Shown here piece by piece: positions 1 to 11,342 of a stretch of 64,000 nucleotides of DNA. The notes beneath the pieces are model-generated. The model had not been told where the DNA came from. It did not search any database and saw only the letters and a program-made list of their open reading frames with translations. Made by a program: the position numbers and the translations under genes. Positions within the stretch are counted from its first letter, which is position 1; each line of letters starts with the position of its first letter. Source of the DNA: Tetragonia tetragonoides (Eukaryota; Streptophyta; Magnoliopsida; Caryophyllales; Aizoaceae); contig CM076139.1 of assembly GCA_038025085.1 (NCBI GenBank), forward strand, positions 22,275,307 to 22,339,306, read 5' to 3'.

Positions 1-7
1 CTTACAG

Positions 8-25
8 TGGCGACTTCACTGGGGA
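8..25 (+). other. Primer-binding site of the Tat-like element
   Basis: TGGCGACTTCACTGGGGA begins two bases after the LTR end. It closely resembles the TGGCGACTCC(A/G)CTGGGGA primer site of Tat/Ogre elements, which pairs with the 3' end of a tRNA-Arg. This fixes the 5' LTR boundary at position 6. Confidence 0.8.
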
Positions 26-1006
26 TTTATTTAAGAGGGTGAGACTCGAAAGTCAAGTTTGCTTAATTTTTTAATAACATGTTCCATATTTTGCATCATC
101 TGCATCATTTGCATGTGCTTTGGCAAAATTTTTGACCCTTATCAACTCTCTAGGAAGTTTGTGTCGCAACTCGTAGACAACGCGTATATCTAAAGGAATA
201 TACAGTTGTCCTATCGTGCAAATCGACGCTTCCTCACCCATGACTCATCAATCCTTGTTGATGAAAAGAATTACAATCGATGTGTCGACCATCCGCCGAA
301 CGGAAATTGTAATTTGTCGTGGTAACCTCACAGGAGCCAAAAACCTCTAACCCACATTTGTGCATCCGCTTGCTTGTTGTGCAATTGTCATTATAATGCC
401 CGTTTGATCACATGTTTGCCTGTAAACTGCGTTGTTATAATGCTTGCTTGAATGCGTGAATACTGTGATTATGTGCCAATATGTACTTACGTGCTAAGAG
501 CCTTTTCTTTTTTTTAGCTAGTTCCTAATGCCCGAAGATGGTGCGAGAATTCAATTCAATGAACACTCATCATTTTCCTGATGATATATTCTAAAAGTCA
601 TGAACAATTTTCTAGGATATATTAGCAAAAAAAAAAGAGTCAGTCTCCCAATTTCCCCTCTCCCTTTTTCTATTTTATTATTATTATTTTTTTTGATGTA
701 ATTCAGATTCGGTCAAAAAAAAAAAATCAGAAGAAAAAACAAAAAACAATCGATAAAAAAAAGGAAAAGACCGAAATTCTTTTTGTTTTATTTTCCATTT
801 TCTTTGAGTCTAGGAAATTAAAAAAAAAATAGGATAGTCCATCTTTTTCTATTTTTATTACTTTCGTTCAATTGACTTTATTTTCCTTTAATATTAGGGA
901 AATATTCGGGCATTTAGGCTTAAGGACTTTCCTTTCTAGGACAATGTATTTTTCTATACGTGGGTCAACTTTTTCTTAAGATGAGAGTCTCGTGGTCTTT
1001 TTTTTC
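26..1006 (+). other. Untranslated leader of the Tat-like element
   Basis: About 1 kb between the primer site and the first plausible gag codons. It holds no long reading frame and is rich in A and T runs (for example 630-840). It would include the packaging region of the element RNA, but no specific structure is recognisable. Confidence 0.5.
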
Positions 1007-1192
1007 ATGTTACTAAGTGCTCCGTGCTTCCTATTCAGGATAGGGGGTCCAACGAAGAAAGGAAATCTTGAGAAAAGTTGGGCTTGGCCTTCGGTAAGGC
1101 TGGTTCGTCTGCAGCCGTCTACACCACCAGGTTCTTGTTTACCTCCACCACAAACAGCCTCATCATCAATAAACTCACCATCACTACATACC
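1007..1192 (+). pseudogene. 5' part of gag reading frame, upstream of the CACTA insertion
   Basis: An open frame with an ATG at 1007 runs to the CACTA insertion at 1193. The duplicated target ACC (1190-1192) is an in-frame codon, and the same frame continues after the second ACC copy (4565-4567) into gag at 4568. Before the insertion this was therefore one open frame. The encoded segment is rich in Ser, Pro and Thr and resembles no domain known to me. It may be the gag N-terminus or only an open leader, since a good ATG also lies at 4604. Confidence 0.45.
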
Positions 1193-4100
1193 CACTACTA
1201 GAAAACACCTTGATTTAAGACGTTATTTCCCTCGTTTTCCGACGCTAAAAAGCGTCGCCATTTTATTTTGCGACGCTTTAAGAAAGTGTCTTTAATTTTT
1301 GATGTCGATAATTTGCGACGCTTTTTAGTGTCATTATTCATAAAATTTGCGACGCTTTTCTTCGACTTTACTTCCAGAATTTCGACGCTTTTTGTCGTCT
1401 TCGCGCAAAAATAAAATAATCCCGGCAATTGCATGCTAAGCGTCGAAAATTATTTCCCAAATTTTTTAAAAAAAAGGAAAAAGAATCTGATTTTTGCACT
1501 CAAAAAAGTATATAATATATTCACAAAAATATATACATGAGTGATCTTGTTATCCATTGTCAATTACATCATATCTGTGCATCAGTGCATCTAAGAGAAA
1601 GCAAAAAAAAAAAAAAAAAAAGAAAAATAGAATGTCTGGTGGCTTATATCTTCATGAACTCTTTATTTCCTCCTCCTGAACTGCTTGTGATCAATGCAAG
1701 TCATTCAGCAACATGAATCTGTAACCAGAGGCAAACAAAAAGATATGTAATCAGATGCATGGCTACAATCACTATCCAGATACTACCTTACTTATACTTA
1801 GCCTAATTAATGTACTATATAAATCTTTTCACCCATTATTATGCATGGAGCTTTTCTTATAACTAGAAGCAAAATATTAGAGCACTACATATACGTTTTT
1901 TTGAGGGGTAGCAATACCTTTTTCTTAATAGAACCCAACTCAAGTAACTGTAAGCTATGTTGTTGTAAGAATGAAAAGTTTCAAGTCATGTCAACACAAA
2001 TCTTACTATGACCACTACCAATACTTCATGACAACGTCCACAACTATATACTAGGAAACAGCTTATTAAATATTTCATGTAATATATTTTATCTAACCCA
2101 ATTATTAAATAAATCATTACATGCTAAAGGAGGATACTTACTTCGCCATTAACCTGAACAAGCACATCACGAGTTTCCAAATGCACATTCACCTGCTGCA
2201 CTTGGAACCACTGAAATAATACCAACTTGCATCTTGGTTTCCCCTGGGTGATGTCACCTGCAGCACATCAATTTGTAGTAGTGAGCACAATAGTCAACTG
2301 AGTGTGTTTCAGAACAAATCATCAAGATTACAAATAGTTAAAACTCAACTTTGAGAAAGGAATCAACCAATTTACATTTGCACTTGCACACTTCCATAGA
2401 TATAGAAAACGGCAACTACATAGGATGATAAGTCATACAAACACAACCAGCAGTAGATGCAAATTGGCACATATAAGCAAAGTGTTGTTACTGCTGTCGT
2501 GGTGCCAGAACATGAAGCTTTAGTGAAACAAGCTTAATATTTTAGAAATACCTAAAGTAAGTACTGAACAATTCAGGGCATAAATGAGGCAGGGGGAAGA
2601 AGACTTTAGGGTACTGAACCTGTAGAAAATGCAAGCATTTTCACAAAAGAAACAGCACCGGGAGCTCAGTTGAACATGTACAACAAATAATTTACTATGA
2701 CAGCAGCTGTGAACCCAGAAACTGTGCCAATGACTCTTTAGATATTGCGGCATCGCCAAAGCTTGTCCCTAGAATGGTAAACTTCCTGATCAGCAACTCA
2801 GTACTCTATTGGTACTTGCAATATTTCACTACATAACAATCATTTATTCAAGTCAGAACTACAGTCCAAAAACAAGCAGAACCCAACTTTGTGGGATGAA
2901 CTTTGTCTAAGTTTTCAGCCATAGAGCATAAAACTAAGGTACCCAAACCAGCAGTCTCAATAGAACAACTCTAGACAGTGTTACAAATTCAGAACATGTA
3001 GGTATAGGGGGAGACTTTAGGGTTCTGAATATGTAGGCTTAGCAAGGGATTTCACAAAAAAAACGAAGAAGAAAGCAATACCTCCAAGAACACAGTTGAA
3101 CATGCACACTAGCTGCACAAATTGTGTCAGCAATAAAGCACATTGAAGCGACAACGTAATATCAGATAGCAATCATTCAGACCTGAATTTTCAAGCAACA
3201 TCAAACATGAGCATGTATATCAGATGTAGACTGCGGGTTAATGTCATTCAGTCATGTTTTACTATAGGAGAAGGGACAAAGAGCTATCAACTTACCGAAA
3301 AATATGCATATGCATCAACAACTAAGGTGGAAAGAAACCTTCCACATGGCTATAATTAACTAGGCAAAAGATTTATGACTTCTCACCCTGTTCTGAGATG
3401 CTTAAATAGGCAAAAGAATAGATCTGAATTCAAGTAAGAAAATAAGAGTTAAAAACAAGCAGAATTTAGATAGCAAATTTAGTTTGCATCCCCACTTTCT
3501 GTGCTATATTTCACCCAAATTTTCAGCCTTAGAACATAAAATAACATATATGAAAATGCAAAACACAATCTGAAATCAAGATAGCTAAATCAGTATGTTA
3601 AATTTCTAAGCACCTTATATCAAGTTCGATTTATTGTTCATTTCTTCTCCAATTCTTAGAACAACTTCCCTTATCATTTGAACTCAAAAAACCCTATCAT
3701 AATAAAGCTAAAAAAAATAGAAAAACAAAAACAAACCAACAGCTTCAACTCTAGACCAAACCAAAGACCCACAACAAAATAATGATTCATAAATTCAGTA
3801 CAGAAGAAGAAAGGAACAAAACCCTAGAAACATAAATGTGAAAATGGGGAAAGGGAGGAGAGAGAACAGAAATTTGTGGTTCAACTTGGATTTATGGGCT
3901 GAAATTTGATATCTTACCTCAAATCGATTGAAATTCAACACAATCCTTGGATTTTTGATCTGTAAATAGACATACAACAAGTGAAGAAATGTAATTGAAA
4001 TTGAGCGAAACTCACAAATCGAACCTAAAATTCATGAATGAATATGAAACGAGAAAAAAGGTAACAAGAAAAATGGTAGATAAGCACACTTCACGCAATT

Positions 4101-4564
4101 ATCGAGTCATTTAGCAAAATTCTACAGTGAATAAGCGAATACGACATGCAAACCTGAAATTCAAAGGTTTGTGAGCATGAACATGTTTAATTATCGAGCG
4201 AATTGAAGGCATTTAGTGTGATTTATGTTGATTTGTGAGAGAACCCTAAAAAAAGGATATTTTACGAACAGGAGAGGAAGAGATCTGTTTGAGGGCCTAC
4301 GTTTTCTCTCTCTAACTGAGAGATCTGTTTCAGTTTGAGCGAGGAAGAAAGCGGGGCAATAGAGTTTTGGGCTGGGCGTCTCGCGTCCACTTATGGTCTA
4401 GAACAAAGTTCAGCCAATTAAAAAATTATGACGCCTTTTCTTGTCGTAAAACCAACTACGACACCATAAAGCGTCACAATTTTATCCGCGAGAAAAATCA
4501 ACCTGTGACGAACTGAAAAGTGTCTTTATTGAAGCGTCTTTAATTAGGGTGTTTTCTAGTAGTG
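1193..4564. mobile_element. Non-autonomous CACTA (En/Spm) element with 3-bp TSD ACC
   Basis: The left end reads CACTACTAGAAAACACC. The right end is its inverse, GGTGTTTTCTAGTAGTG, ending at 4564. ACC is duplicated at 1190-1192 and 4565-4567, the 3-bp duplication expected of CACTA transposons. Subterminal regions carry repeated GCGACGCTTT-type motifs in both orientations (about 1236-1450 and 4430-4545), typical transposase-binding repeats. The 2.9-kb interior has no transposase and no convincing reading frame. It is AT-rich single-copy-looking sequence that could include captured host non-coding DNA. Confidence 0.93.
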
Positions 4565-4567
4565 ACC

Positions 4568-5932
4568 TTTTTCTCCACACCTATCACCCCTTCCGAGTTC
4601 ACAATGCCAAAGACCACTGATGAGAGATTGGATGAGCTCATGAGCGAGCTAGAAAGGGTACGACTCAAGGTCGAAGAGATAGAGAGGAAAGGAGAAGAAG
4701 AGCCAAGGATCCTTTCCTATTCCGATTCCGAGGGAGAAGAGTCAGACGCCATGCTGGCTAAGATCACCTCTGTGCTCAAGAGTAGCGGCCTGATCCCTAA
4801 CTATAGCGCCAATGTGGGAAAGTTTGACACTAAGATCAAGGATAAGCTTCCGGCTAAATTCTCCATGCCTGAAGTACCCACCTTCACGGGAGTCGACAAC
4901 CCACAGGATCACCTGAAATCCTTCACTACTGCTATGGCTCTAAGGGGAATCAACAAGAAACTCTATGCCCATCTGTATCTCCAGACCCTTGATACACATG
5001 CTCGACGATGGTTCTACTCCCTAGATCTGCAAAGCTATCCAACTTGGTCAGATTTTACCACAGTCTTCCTGGCTCGATATAAGGACAACGCTACTCTCCC
5101 TATCACTTTGAGAGAGCTTGAAATTACCACTCAAGAGAAGAATGAGGGATTCACTAAATTCCTCCATCGATGGAAATCCAAGATAGTTGAAATGGTGGAA
5201 AGACCCTCTGAAACTGAACAAATCAGGCATTTCATTAAGAACCTTTTCATTAAGAACCTGCAACCGGTCTGTAAGAGTCATCTTCAGTATCAGGCTATCG
5301 ACTCATACCAGCGCCTCTATGACGTTGGCATCCTCATTGAAGATGATCTCAACAAGAACAAGGGCCATGTCACCACTAAGCCCTTTACTTACGGGAGAGA
5401 CAGGAAGACAACTGTTGGAGCCTCTTCTGGTACTCAGGTTAATGAGGTAGCAGCTGTGAATACATTTGCTGAAAGGAAGCCACCAAGAGAGTTCACTCCT
5501 CTCAGCATGACCTTGTCACATGCTCTTGAAAGAATAATAAAAAATAACCTGCTGCAGCCTATTGGACCTACTCCTGAACCATCTGTTAGGGGCCGCAATT
5601 GGAAAGAGGGTGAATACTGCAAGTACCATCAAGGAAAAGGGCACAACACCGACAAATGTTGGGCTCTTAAACATGCTATCCAAGATAGAATCGAGAACGG
5701 TACCATACCTTTACCAAAGCCTGGTCAAGCGCCCAACAATTCGAACAACCCTTTAGGCGCAATCCTGCATATTAGTATTGAAGATGCCTTAGGGCTCGAG
5801 ATTGCCGGAATATGGGACAGCGATGAGGAAGACGTATGGGAGGTCCAAACCAGATCTCCCGTAGACGTGGCCCATTTGGCACGTTCTGGTCGTCATTATA
5901 GGCCACCAAACATTTATAACGACAGGGCCTGA
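4568..5932 (+). pseudogene. gag: Ty3-gypsy gag polyprotein (capsid/nucleocapsid)
   Basis: A good ATG lies at 4604, in frame with codons upstream. From there 442 residues follow: an N-terminal charged coiled-coil-like stretch (DERLDELMSELERVRLKVEE), then a retrotransposon gag (PF03732-type) domain at about residues 90-210 with the conserved HARRWFYSL, then a zinc-knuckle-like motif CKYHQGKGHNTDKC near residue 350. Gag would form virus-like particles and bind element RNA. The frame is closed by a TGA at 5930-5932 and continues in the same frame into the protease, so the ancestral product was a gag-protease fusion. A small internal repeat (IKNLFIKNL) suggests a short duplication. Confidence 0.85.
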
Positions 5933-7411
5933 CCTCAAGCTGAGGAAGAAGTTGAGGAAATTCCTGCAAAAGACAAAGAATCTCCTATCATAGAACAACT
6001 CAAGAGAATCAAAGCCGACATCTCCATTTGGCAACTCTTGGCTTCATCCTACGAATATCGCCAGGCCATTTTGGAAGCCTTATTCAAAGGTTCAGTATCA
6101 CCAGATATGAGGCCGGACGAATTGGTCAATTTCTTGGTAGGGGATAAACCTCGGCCAACCATTACCTTCTCCGACAGCGAGCTGCCTCCCGAAGGGTCTT
6201 CACACAATAATGCTTTATACTTGACTGTGTTCGCCATGGGCAAGTATGTGCCTATGACTCTAGTAGACAATGGATCTACCGTGAATGTATGCCTATTGAG
6301 AACTGCAGCAAAATTGGGCATTGATATCAATAATTTGGCTCACTCGGCGCAAGGTCTACGTGCTTATGACAATTCCAGTCGAAAGGTCCTTGGCACCATA
6401 ACTATGAACGTCACCTCTGGGGCTATAGAGAAGATGGTCCAGTTCTACGTCATGGATATTCTAGCCACTTTCAACTTGTTATTGGGACGACCTTGGCTCC
6501 ATGGTTTGAATGCTGTGGCCTCTACCCTCCACCAAAAGGTCAAGATGATGCTAGAAGGAGAAATTGTGGAAATCGACGCCAACCCCATCAAGGCAACCAT
6601 TGACAAAGCTCCTGTCTTGAATATAGAACACGACAGTGAGGATGTCGACCTTTGGGGATTCTCTTCTGAAGAGGTAGCCCTCATAGAGGAAGACACCAAA
6701 TCTTACAACTCAGATAGCTCTAGAGAATTCGAGACCGATCCTCCCGAAGAGATAGGAGAACCCGATGGGTTTGAAGAAATGAAAGAAATCATTGAAGGAA
6801 TTTCCATCTATGTGGCACACCACCACAATGCAATTCGGCAAATAAAGGAGAAAATTACTTCACTGGACCGGCCCACAGATTGTAACATTATTCTGGCCAA
6901 AGGGGAAGCTTCCTTCCAACAAGACGAAATGTTTGGAAAGATGGTCAAATATGGATACGCTCATTCGAGAAGGCCTACTTCTCAAATTCTTCCAAGGGAC
7001 GGGAACCCCTATCTTTGGTGCATATATTGTGAAGTCAATGGACATCATACCAACCAGTGCAGGCGCCTAAAAAGGTTGATCATCTCCTTCATCGATCGGG
7101 GAACCATGTGGTCTCCCAGTACGTGGGCTAGAAAAGGATGGCGACGCTTCGACCAGAAACAATACACTCCACTAAACGCTCCCATTGGGAACGTTATGAA
7201 TGTCCTCATATGGAGAGAGGACCTCAAGCCTGTAATCCCAACAGACAACCTCCAGGAGATAAAAAGGGATAAAGATCTCTACTGCCGCTATCATCGAGTC
7301 TTCGGCCACTATACGGACGAATGCGTCCGCTTGAAGGATGATATACAGGAAATCATAGACAGTGGGGAGATCCTGCCACCTCTGAAGGAAGAGGAAGGGA
7401 CCTGGAATTAG
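5933..7411 (+). pseudogene. Aspartic protease region with two extra zinc-knuckle-like motifs
   Basis: This region is in the same frame as gag, separated from it only by the TGA at 5930-5932. It starts with a motif shared with Tat relatives (ISIWQLLASS). The retroviral-type aspartic protease core follows: LVDNGS at about 6259-6276, where Tat relatives have DNG instead of DSG/DTG, and the LLLGRPWLHG motif about 70 residues later. Downstream, where reverse transcriptase should begin, are an acidic stretch and two further motifs, CIYCEVNGHHTNQC and CRYHRVFGHYTDEC. Both resemble the gag nucleocapsid motif. The frame ends at a TAG at 7409-7411. No RT follows. Confidence 0.85.
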
Positions 7412-7832
7412 TAGGTCACCCGCAGGAGCTAGAGGAATCAAGTCTGAGTCCCTAAGTTTTGTCGAGTTAGGACCTTAGCTAAATCTTTAGGTTGAGTCTT
7501 AAATAGGGAGTGTTCCCTCTTTCTAAGTCTAGTTTCTTTTTTGTGATGGGAATTAGAGATCCTCTTCTCTAAAGTCATGTGTGCTTATCTCTTTTTGCAA
7601 ATCAATAAAAGCTCCTCTTGCTCATTTCTTTCTTTGTTTAGCTATTGATAAACCCAATGAATACAAAGTTGCACAGATCATTAACTAACTAATTTAAGCA
7701 ATGTAAGTAAACTTCGCAAAGCAAGAATACAGATTTTCACTTTTACAGGAATTTGAGTAGCTGAACTCTCTCAACAATGCCGCCCCACCAAGAAGAAGCG
7801 AGCCAGCCTTTTGCAACAACCTTGACACAGAA
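7412..7832 (+). other. Non-coding stretch in place of RT-RNase H
   Basis: In autonomous relatives about 2 kb of reverse transcriptase and RNase H lies between protease and integrase. Here there are only about 420 bp without a reading frame. An AATAAA at 7604-7609 could serve as a polyadenylation signal for a gag-protease mRNA. A GTAAGT at 7704-7709 and a TTTTACAG ending at 7749 resemble a short intron. The sequence next to the integrase start shows no RT motif. Confidence 0.6.
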
Positions 7833-9071
7833 ATGACTTTGGCTCCGATCGAAGAGGATCCTTGGTACCAAGACGTCTTCAACTACGTCACCAAAGGCAT
7901 ATACCCTCAAGACGCACCCCTAAGAGCTCAACGGGTCATCCGTCTCTTAGCGGCGCAGTACATAGAATACAAGGGGGTTCTGTACAAAAAGTCCCACAGC
8001 GGGGTCAACCTTAGATGCGTGAACTCCGAAGAAGGCGCAGAAATTATGGACGAGGTACACAATGGTGTGTGCGGACCACACATGAATGGTCGAATGCTCT
8101 CTAGAAAAGTCATACGATTGGGATACTACTGGACTACCATGGAAAGGGATTGCTACGACTATGTTAAGAAGTGCAAGAAATGTCAGATTTATGCTAACCT
8201 CCAGCATATGTCACCCTCGATGCTCCACAACTTCACGTCCCCTTGGCCGTTTTCCGCATGGGGAATAGATATCATTGGTAAGATCACCCCGAAGGGCTTG
8301 GGAGGACATGAATACATCCTGGTAGCCATAGATTATTTTACCAAATGGGTCGAAGCCCAATCCTATACCGTCCTTACCTCCAAACAAGTGTCAAAATTCA
8401 CAAGGAACAACATCATTTGTCGATACGGTATTCCGCATGAAATCATCAGTGACCATGGTTCCCATTTCAAAGCCGAAACAACCACCCTCCTCAAAAACTA
8501 CAAAATCCAGCACCACAAATCATCCCCTTAACGTCCCCAAACCAAGGGCGCACTAGAAGCCGCCAAGAAGAACCTCAAGATTATCATTAAAAAAATGATA
8601 GAAAACTACAAAGATTGGCCTGTCAAACTTCCGTTTGCCCTTTAGGGGTATAGGACATCCATAAGATCCTCCACGGGAGCAACACCTTATTCCCTAGTCT
8701 ATGGAATGGAAGTAGTTCTACCCATAGAAGTCCAACTACCCTCCATGCGCATAGCCTTAGAGGGTGAAATTCCTGAAACCCAATGGTAACAAGCCCGCTA
8801 TGAAGAGCTCATTTTCACGGATGAAAGACGCCTACGGGCCCTAGACTATTCCCACATGTACCAACAACGCATGGCAAGAGCATTCAACAAAAAGGTTCGA
8901 CCTCGCAATTTAAAGGAAGGAGATTTAGTTTGGAAAGAATTACGTGCCCCAGTTACCGACCCCAGAGGCAAATTTCGGCCAAATTGGTCTGGCCCGTTCA
9001 TCATCAAGGACATCCTGTCAGGAGGCGCAGTCAGACTCATGGATATTGATGGCATCGAGTTCAATCACTAA
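7833..9071 (+). pseudogene. Ty3-gypsy integrase with three in-frame stops
   Basis: One frame with an ATG at 7833. It has an HHCC zinc-binding domain (EVHNGVCGPHMNG, then CKKCQ) and a DDE core: Asp in WGIDIIG, Asp in IISDHGSHF, Glu in GALEAAKKN. It ends in a C-terminal GPF/Y-type segment (KFRPNWSGPFIIKD). All three catalytic residues are present. Stops interrupt it at 8529-8531 (TAA), 8641-8643 (TAG) and about 8788 (TAA), with no frame change. The last residues (NMNQLEKCYVW, about 9071-9110) lie in another frame, indicating a small indel near 9065. It would insert the element's cDNA, but as read it is non-functional. Confidence 0.88.
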
Positions 9072-9423
9072 TATGAATCAACTAGAGAAGTGCTACGTCT
9101 GGAAAAAAAAAAAAAAATTCCGAATTTTTTTTTAAAAAAAAGACGTACACAACTTGAACGAACTACGCTGGCCTGATTCCACACTGGATACGTAGGTAAC
9201 TCTTTTAAGGGGGCCCGACCGAAATCAATCCAAAACTCCTTTCAACTCATTCAAAAAGGGATAATCTTTATTCAAACTGAACGAATAAGTTTACATTGCA
9301 AGTATTAAACTTCCTAGGGTTACCAAAAAAAATAAATAATGCAACTATGAGGGTTTAAGCTAAACAAATTCTTATCTTCTTTTTTTTTTTTCAAAACTAG
9401 ACTTACTTTCCTAGAAAACTACT

Positions 9424-10770
9424 TTAATCCTTCTTCCCTTTAGAAGGCTTCGTTGAAGAGTTCTTCTTTGAAGGACCCTGGCTTGAGGACGACCTATGAT
9501 CTCTCCCTTGAGCTGGGGGCTTGCCTCTTTTCAGTACGTGATAGCCTCCCATTTGAGGCATTTCCTTTCTTTTCTTGCTTCCTGTTTTCGAGTCATACTT
9601 AGGCTTTAGCTGGTCCCACTCCTCATGACGAAGGGCTCGTCTCGCTTCTCCATCATTGCAGGAAAGCCAGTTCAGATAGATCTTAGAAACTTGAGTTGAC
9701 GTAATCACCCGAGGTACAGTCCGGTGGGACCGGCTACGCCAATACTTTCCCCACTCAGCAGCAAATTCAGTGATCAAGGCTACGACATTTGGTCTCGTAG
9801 TCTCCTGACGAGGGATCACCTGTTTCAAACCGTACTGCCTCATGACCCTAGAGGGAAAGAAGAAGGTAGTCCTATACAGACTCAATATGGTAGTGAAAGG
9901 AACAAAGGCATCACAGGCCACCAAGGAGGTCAAGCTCCACCAAGGCACATGCCAACGGATGACAGTTCCCGCATGGAAAATGGCATCCTATTCAGCTAGG
10001 GACTTTTCAGAATATAGCATTTTCCTAACCAAGAAGCTAGTAGCGGTATAAGTTTTCTTTGACCAAGTCCGAGGAACACGAACAATCAAATTATCTGGCG
10101 ACTCTATCAGCCTCAAATTCTCACATAACCAAATTTGAAGCAGCAGGGGGCTGCTGACAAAAGCTTCTTGAGGAGATATTTTCAACATGTCGAGCCCCAT
10201 GATAGTCTCTCCTACGACCAGATGCAAAGGAGAATGCCCTTCAACCATTTGATTGACCACTCGCAGCAACGAGGCTCGACCCAAGTTAGAAGATTCTGCA
10301 TTAACAAACAGTAGGCGGTTTAATAGGCAAAGCACAAAAGCCTGTCGACGACAACGCCTGAATATTACATCCTTTTCAGATGAAATAGCAAACTTTTCGC
10401 AGAGATGAACCAAGTCCACCTCGACACCAAGAACCATACTTTAGGCTTCTGCAGATGACAAATCCAAGGATTTCCTGTACTGATCCTTAAAACCATCTCT
10501 CAAATAAGGCACAGCTGGGGGAAGAGCATCAGGCATGTCAGTAATCGCAGCAAATTCCTCAACCAAAGGGCATAGTTCAGAGTTACCAAAACGGAAAACA
10601 TGCAGGTCGGGGTCCCAATAATTCAAAGCAGATCGAAGAAGGGGCCACAATATTTTGGTTGGTTTCAAAGTCAGCAGGGTAGAAACGTGAAACGGGGCTA
10701 GTTCAAGTTTATCTTCTACAGACAGATTTTTGCACCATGCATTGAACAGGTTCTCAAAGGATTTCACCAT
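9424..10770 (-). pseudogene. Antisense intronless gene, DUF7745-like plant transposon protein
   Basis: A single minus-strand frame of 449 codons runs from ATG 10770-10768 to the stop at 9424. It is interrupted by TAA (10441-10443) and TAG (9988-9990) without change of frame. The N-terminal part (LRSALNYWDPDLHVFRFGN, then ELCPLVEEFAAIT) resembles the DUF7745 domain seen in plant transposon-associated proteins. The last 60 residues are Lys/Ser-rich and strongly basic (GSKKRKE, then PSKKNSSTKPSKGKKD), like a nuclear localisation or nucleic-acid-binding tail. It lies opposite to gag-pol, between integrase and the PMD gene. Extra antisense frames in this place are known from Tat-lineage elements. 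Function unknown. Confidence 0.75.
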
Positions 10771-10842
10771 AATAGAAGATTGAGATAATTTGAGAAAACT
10801 AAGGTCTGAAAAGTGATACAATATCAAGTATCCCGTAAATCC

Positions 10843-10850
10843 TATTTATA
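10843..10850 (-). promoter_or_regulatory. TATA box of the antisense DUF7745-like gene
   Basis: On the minus strand the sequence reads CCTATAAATAGG, with TATAAATA at 10850-10843, about 73 bp upstream of the ATG at 10770. That leaves room for a start site near 10815 and a short leader. GC-rich palindromes lie 50-130 bp further upstream (10901-10975). Confidence 0.6.
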
Positions 10851-10900
10851 GGCAAAACTGCGGGCCAAAAAGATCAGAAATCCACAAAAAAACCCAAACC

Positions 10901-10975
10901 AGAGCCGTCAACGGCTCTGGTCAGGGCCCCTAGCGGCCTCAGACTGCAGCCAAGCGCCGCTAGTGGCTCAGATCC
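10901..10975. promoter_or_regulatory. Cluster of GC-rich palindromes upstream of the antisense gene
   Basis: AGAGCCGT-CA-ACGGCTCT at 10901-10918 is a perfect inverted repeat. It is followed by GGCCCCTAGCGGCC-like and GCCGCTAGTGGC-like copies. The same GCCGCTAGCGGC-type palindrome occurs in the LTR upstream of its TATA box and upstream of the PMD gene. This suggests a shared binding site or structural element; the role is inferred. Confidence 0.5.
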
Positions 10976-11342
10976 TGGCCCGATCCGAATTTTTCGCTCG
11001 CTCCAGCTCACTCCACTGCTCCGGTCTGCCCGATTAAAGCCCAGTTTTGATACCCGCACTGAATTTCAAAGCCCGAGACTCTCCTAGTTTTATCTTTTTC
11101 AATTTTTTTTTAATTATTATTTTCCATATTTTTAGGGGGTATAATATGTGTAATTTTTGCTTTTTCTCGCAATTTTTACCATTTTCTTTATTTTATTCCC
11201 TAAATTGTGGCTTCATCCTACCGCATAACACATTGCATATTTAGATCAGACGGGTATAGTCGAATCATCATATCATACATATCATAAAAAAAATGCAGGA
11301 GTTCGAAATCTCAAGATCAATGTCTACGAGGTCTAATACTGC
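10976..11342. other. Spacer between the two antisense genes
   Basis: Mostly AT-rich sequence (T-rich 11086-11215) with no reading frame. It lies downstream of the PMD gene's ancestral stop and upstream of the DUF7745-like gene's promoter, so it probably holds the PMD gene's 3' untranslated region. No clear polyadenylation signal stands out. Confidence 0.4.
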
